Assembly: GCA_964553795.1 (NCBI GenBank) | Contig: CAZKMR010000001.1 | Coordinates: forward strand, 62,001-126,000 | Length of the DNA stretch: 64,000 nucleotides | Source of the DNA: JADLHS01 sp964553795 | GTDB taxonomy: Bacteria > Verrucomicrobiota > Verrucomicrobiia > Limisphaerales > JADLHS01 | Direction of reading: 5' to 3' | In this document: one piece after another, positions 61,049 through 64,000 of the stretch | How the letters are laid out: each line of letters begins with the position of its first letter | Position numbering within the stretch: the first letter of the stretch is position 1 | Translations under genes and position numbers: made by a program | The notes under the pieces: generated by a model | What the model was told of the DNA's origin: nothing | Databases searched by the model: none | What the model saw: only the letters and a program-made list of their open reading frames with translations

Positions 61049-62254
61049 TTATTTACCGACGGCCTTGACGACTTTTTGGGCGGCATCCGCCATGGTGTCG
61101 CCGGTGATGAGTGTGAGCCCGGATTCCGCCAGTGTCTTCTTGCCGGCCTGGACGTTGTTGCCTTCGAGTCGCACGACGAGTGGAAGTTTCAATCCAGTTT
61201 CCTTCACCGCTGCGACGATGCCAGTGGCAATCACATTGCAATCCATGATGCCGCCGAAAATATTGACGAAAATGCCTTTCACATTCGGGTCTTGCAGAAT
61301 GATCTTGAACGCCGCAGTGACCTGGTCTTTGCTCGCGCCACCGCCGACATCGAGGAAGTTCGCGGGCATCCCGCCGTAATGCTGGATGATGTCCATCGTC
61401 GCCATCGCGAGGCCGGCCCCGTTGACGAGACAGGCAATGCTGCCGTCGAGCTTGATATAATTCAGCGCGTATTTGCTGGCTTCAATTTCCAACGGCGCTT
61501 CTTCGCCGAGGTCGCGCATCTCCATGATGTCCTTGTGGCGATACAGCGCATTGTCATCGAGGCCGATTTTGGCGTCCACGGCGCAAAGCGTTTCTTTGCC
61601 ATTGGCGCCGACGACAATGCAAAGCGGATTAATTTCCACCATGCTCGCGTCGCATTCCCACCACGTTTTGTAAACGCCCATGAGCAACTTCACGCCGCTG
61701 TTAAAAGCATCGCCTTTCAAGCCGAGCGCGGAAGCGATCTTGCGCGCTTGATACGGCATGATGCCGACGGCGGGATCAATGTGCTCTTTGATGATCTTCT
61801 CGGGATGCTTCTCGGCAACTTCTTCGATGTCCATGCCGCCTTCGGTGCTGGCCATGATCAGCGGACGGGAGGTCGCGCGATCCAGCAAGACGGCCAGGTA
61901 AAATTCCTTTTTGATCTCCTCTGCCGCAGCGACGAGGAGCTTTTGCACGAGCCGACCTTCCGGGCCGGTCTGCTTGGTGACGAGCACCTGGCCGAGCATC
62001 GCCTTGGCTTTCTCGTAAACGTCCTCGACGCTCTTGCACAATTTCACGCCACCCTGAAAGCCGCTTTTGAAAGTCCCCTTGCCGCGACCACCGGCGTGGA
62101 TTTGTGATTTCACCACAACGAGCTTATTACCCGCGCCGAAAAGTTTCTCGGCGACGGCTTTGGCTTGTTCGGGAGTAGCGCAGACTTCACCGGGGGGGAC
62201 AGTGACGCCGTATTGGGCGAGCAGTTGTTTGGCCTGATATTCGTGAATGTTCAT
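61049..62254 (-). CDS. sucC: Succinyl-CoA synthetase beta subunit
   Basis: ATP-grasp subunit of succinyl-CoA synthetase. Start 62254 gives the invariant MNIHEYQAKQLLAQYGV. Nucleotide-binding region VVKSQIHAGGRGKGTFKSG, metal site MVEINPLCIV, and C-terminal VNGAGLAMATMDIIQHYGG with FVNIFGGIMDCNVIA. 401 aa, standard. Normally followed directly by sucD; here three other genes intervene. Confidence 0.96.
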   Translation of the reverse strand: MNIHEYQAKQLLAQYGVTVPPGEVCATPEQAKAVAEKLFGAGNKLVVVKSQIHAGGRGKGTFKSGFQGGVKLCKSVEDVYEKAKAMLGQVLVTKQTGPEGRLVQKLLVAAAEEIKKEFYLAVLLDRATSRPLIMASTEGGMDIEEVAEKHPEKIIKEHIDPAVGIMPYQARKIASALGLKGDAFNSGVKLLMGVYKTWWECDASMVEINPLCIVVGANGKETLCAVDAKIGLDDNALYRHKDIMEMRDLGEEAPLEIEASKYALNYIKLDGSIACLVNGAGLAMATMDIIQHYGGMPANFLDVGGGASKDQVTAAFKIILQDPNVKGIFVNIFGGIMDCNVIATGIVAAVKETGLKLPLVVRLEGNNVQAGKKTLAESGLTLITGDTMADAAQKVVKAVGK

Positions 62255-62369
62255 GTCTGAAAAAGCGGGCGTTATTGAATGCGGCTTCTGGCGAGAAATC
62301 AATCTTTTAACCGAGCGGTGAAATGTCGCTCGGTTAAAAGAATCCTGCGGAAGCCAACGGTTGCTGAGA

Positions 62370-63266
62370 TCAGCTCCAGAGTTTTTCCGGATACAACCCC
62401 TGCTTGATCAGGCCCTGAATGCTTTCCACGACGCGTGGCCGATCTTCGCGATACGTGACGCCAAACCACGATGCCGTCGAACGCAACACGCGGCACTTCG
62501 CCCGGTCTTGGCGGATGAGATCGCCCACCGTCATTGGGATGTAACACTCGGATTTTTCGGCCTTGCCCTGGAGCTTGAGGAATTCGGTGAACTCGCGGCG
62601 CAAGTGCGGGAAGATGTCGGGATTGAAGCCCCACATGTTCATGGACACGGGTTCATCGCCGGTCAGTTTTTTGAGGTTGCCGTCAGCGTCAGTGTATTTC
62701 GCGCCGTTGCCGTCCTTTTCAATCTTGGTCAACTCAATGATGTTTTTGAGATAATCGTTCGCATCCACCTCGCACACGCCGCGCGCAACGCTGCCGAATT
62801 CCGAAAGCGTGTTGCGCAGGACGAATCCGACCATGGAGTAATCGCTGCTGCCGGACTGAAGTTGCTTCGACAGCACCTGAAACGAATCCGCGCCGTAAAA
62901 ATCGTCGGCATTGATCGCGGCGAATGGTTCGCGAATCACGTCTTCTGCCATCAGAATCGCCTGCGTCGTGCCCCAGGGTTTGGTGCGACCGGGCGGAACG
63001 CTGAAGCCGGCGGGCAACTTGTCGAGTTCCTGAAACACGTATTCGACGGGAATCCGATTCGCGAACCGCGCGCCGATGATTTCCTTAAATTGCGCTTCGA
63101 TGTCGTTACGGATGACGAATACGAGTTTGCCGAAACCGGCACGCATCGCGTCGTAAATGGAATAATCAATGATCGTTTCGCCGGCGGGGCCGACGGGATC
63201 GATTTGTTTGAGGCCGCCGTAACGACTGCCCATGCCGGCTGCGAGAACGAGTAGGGTTGGTTTCAT
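62370..63266 (-). CDS. Nucleotidyltransferase (NDP-sugar synthase-like)
   Basis: 298 aa. The Rossmann-like N-terminus LLVLAAGMGSRYGGLKQID has the GxGxR...K pattern of sugar-1-phosphate nucleotidyltransferases. AAINADDFYGADSF holds the metal-binding aspartates and PVSMNMWGFNPDIF is a substrate-loop motif. It resembles UTP/dTTP-sugar transferases but is distinct from GalU or RfbA at the ends; the sugar is unknown. No LbetaH (hexapeptide) domain is present. Confidence 0.83.
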   Translation of the reverse strand: MKPTLLVLAAGMGSRYGGLKQIDPVGPAGETIIDYSIYDAMRAGFGKLVFVIRNDIEAQFKEIIGARFANRIPVEYVFQELDKLPAGFSVPPGRTKPWGTTQAILMAEDVIREPFAAINADDFYGADSFQVLSKQLQSGSSDYSMVGFVLRNTLSEFGSVARGVCEVDANDYLKNIIELTKIEKDGNGAKYTDADGNLKKLTGDEPVSMNMWGFNPDIFPHLRREFTEFLKLQGKAEKSECYIPMTVGDLIRQDRAKCRVLRSTASWFGVTYREDRPRVVESIQGLIKQGLYPEKLWS

Positions 63267-63416
63267 AAATCAATGCACACGTGGTTTGCCCGAGCGCGAC
63301 CGGGGCCGGTCGGGTGAGGGATATTGAACGCGAGGCGCGGGCGATTATCAAATCCAGAGTGCGCGTGGCGAAACTTTAACTTGGTTGACTGCGCGGAATT
63401 AATTAAGCTCAAGGCG

Positions 63417-63920
63417 ATGACGGAGTCGGAAACAAAGAAGCGGGTGCTGTTCATTTGCACCCAGAACAAGGTGCGCAGCCTGACGGCGGAGCACCTGTAT
63501 CGCGTGCGTCCCGACCTCGATGTGAAGTCGTGCGGCACGGCGACGTTTGCCAAGAATCAACTGACGCCTGAGTTGTTGAACTGGGCGGAGGCGGTTTTTA
63601 CTTTCGATGATTCGCACATGGAAACCATCGAGAAAGGCTTCGCTCCCCACGTGCAAGGCAAGCCGGTGATCTGCCTCGGTTTGCCGGACGTTTTCACTTA
63701 CAAGAGCGATGCGCTGGTGGTGAAACTGACGGCCAAGCTCGAACCCTATCTCGGTCGTCCCAACGCCAAACGGTGTCCGCGTCATTCCGTCTTCACGACG
63801 GCTAAGACGCGCCTCCCCAAATCCCGAACGAAGGAATCGCGGCGCCCGGCCCGTTCCCTTGTCGCCAACCTGCTGGCGGCGGTCGGAGTCAAATCGCGCA
63901 AATCATCCGTTTCAAAGTAA
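63417..63920 (+). CDS. Low-molecular-weight phosphatase-like protein
   Basis: 167 aa from ATG 63417 (TESETKKRVLFIC). The P-loop reads CTQNKVRS, fitting Cys-x5-Arg-Ser; a DSHMETIEKGF region and LGLPDVFTYKSD follow, the latter near the place of the general-acid Asp. The last ~45 residues are basic and low in structure (RLPKSRTKESRRPARS). Members of this short branch act on phosphotyrosine or phosphoarginine or have unknown targets. It is divergent from the nucleotidyltransferase gene. Confidence 0.8.
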   Translation: MTESETKKRVLFICTQNKVRSLTAEHLYRVRPDLDVKSCGTATFAKNQLTPELLNWAEAVFTFDDSHMETIEKGFAPHVQGKPVICLGLPDVFTYKSDALVVKLTAKLEPYLGRPNAKRCPRHSVFTTAKTRLPKSRTKESRRPARSLVANLLAAVGVKSRKSSVSK

Positions 63921-64000
63921 GGCGGCGCGGGAGATTTGTCTTGCCACCGGCGCGCGGAAATGGCCGTGTTCCTTAGAAAAACTTGCAAATTGTTCTTGCA

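Noticed and set aside
1..64000. Search for tRNA, rRNA, SRP RNA and CRISPR arrays
   Set aside because: No cloverleaf, conserved rRNA segment, SRP core or regularly spaced repeat array was recognised by eye in the gaps.

Overview
The window reads as chromosomal DNA of a Verrucomicrobiota bacterium, most likely a Pedosphaera/Limisphaerales-like member of the PVC group (inference). The evidence is moderately GC-rich DNA, weak and irregular Shine-Dalgarno sites with several GTG/TTG starts, a long plant/Chlamydia-type IspG, many 4-bp ATGA overlaps, and several large secreted beta-rich proteins (lamin-tail, CotH, LamG, HAF/HYR, BNR/Ig). No rRNA, tRNA, CRISPR array, transposase or phage gene was recognised. 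Almost all DNA is coding.

Layout. 1-5028: lipid/isoprenoid/envelope block cdsA(partial)-dxr-rseP-ispG. 5124-9628: tyrA-like, a Suppressor-of-fused domain protein, aroA (carrying an in-frame palindromic insertion), cmk and plsC. 9893-13564: purK-purE followed by an SbtA-type bicarbonate transporter, an SbtB-type PII protein and a beta-carbonic anhydrase. 13627-16804: BlaI-type repressor with two visible operators and a BlaR1/M56 membrane peptidase fused to a secretin-like C-terminus. 16967-22490 (minus): rho, a triple fusion phosphatase-RpiB-GlyA, and a secreted sulfatase. 22594-26275: a charged coiled-coil protein, a secreted BNR/Ig protein and a 58-aa membrane protein. 26330-31361: DCC protein, MFS transporter, DNA-3-methyladenine glycosylase, asd, an ACP-like membrane protein, and a vapBC toxin-antitoxin pair sitting between a hydrolase gene and the tail of a second copy of that gene.

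31403-38665 holds three genes that fit reductive pyrimidine (or related) catabolism: an M20 carbamoyl hydrolase, PreA and MmsA, with a LamG secreted protein between. ruvB follows after a run of four hairpins. 40039-51782 is the most unusual stretch: a ~2,370-aa CotH/lamin-tail surface protein, a second CotH protein, a VTC-domain polyphosphate-polymerase homologue, a DUF4956 membrane protein and a short membrane protein, together a plausible surface phosphotransfer/polyphosphate system. 51792-52710 are two Hsp20 genes. 53380-64000 has gltA, a hybrid response-regulator/kinase, sucD and sucC split by three unrelated genes, a HAF/HYR secreted protein, a nucleotidyltransferase and a second low-molecular-weight phosphatase.

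Themes across the window: (i) a family of ~110-bp palindromic repeats with covarying stems, one copy inside the aroA reading frame; (ii) a short terminal module ending in a YFRV-like motif that recurs in large secreted proteins; (iii) gene fusions (phosphatase-RpiB-GlyA; M56-secretin). All functional calls are from reading the translated sequence; no database search was made.
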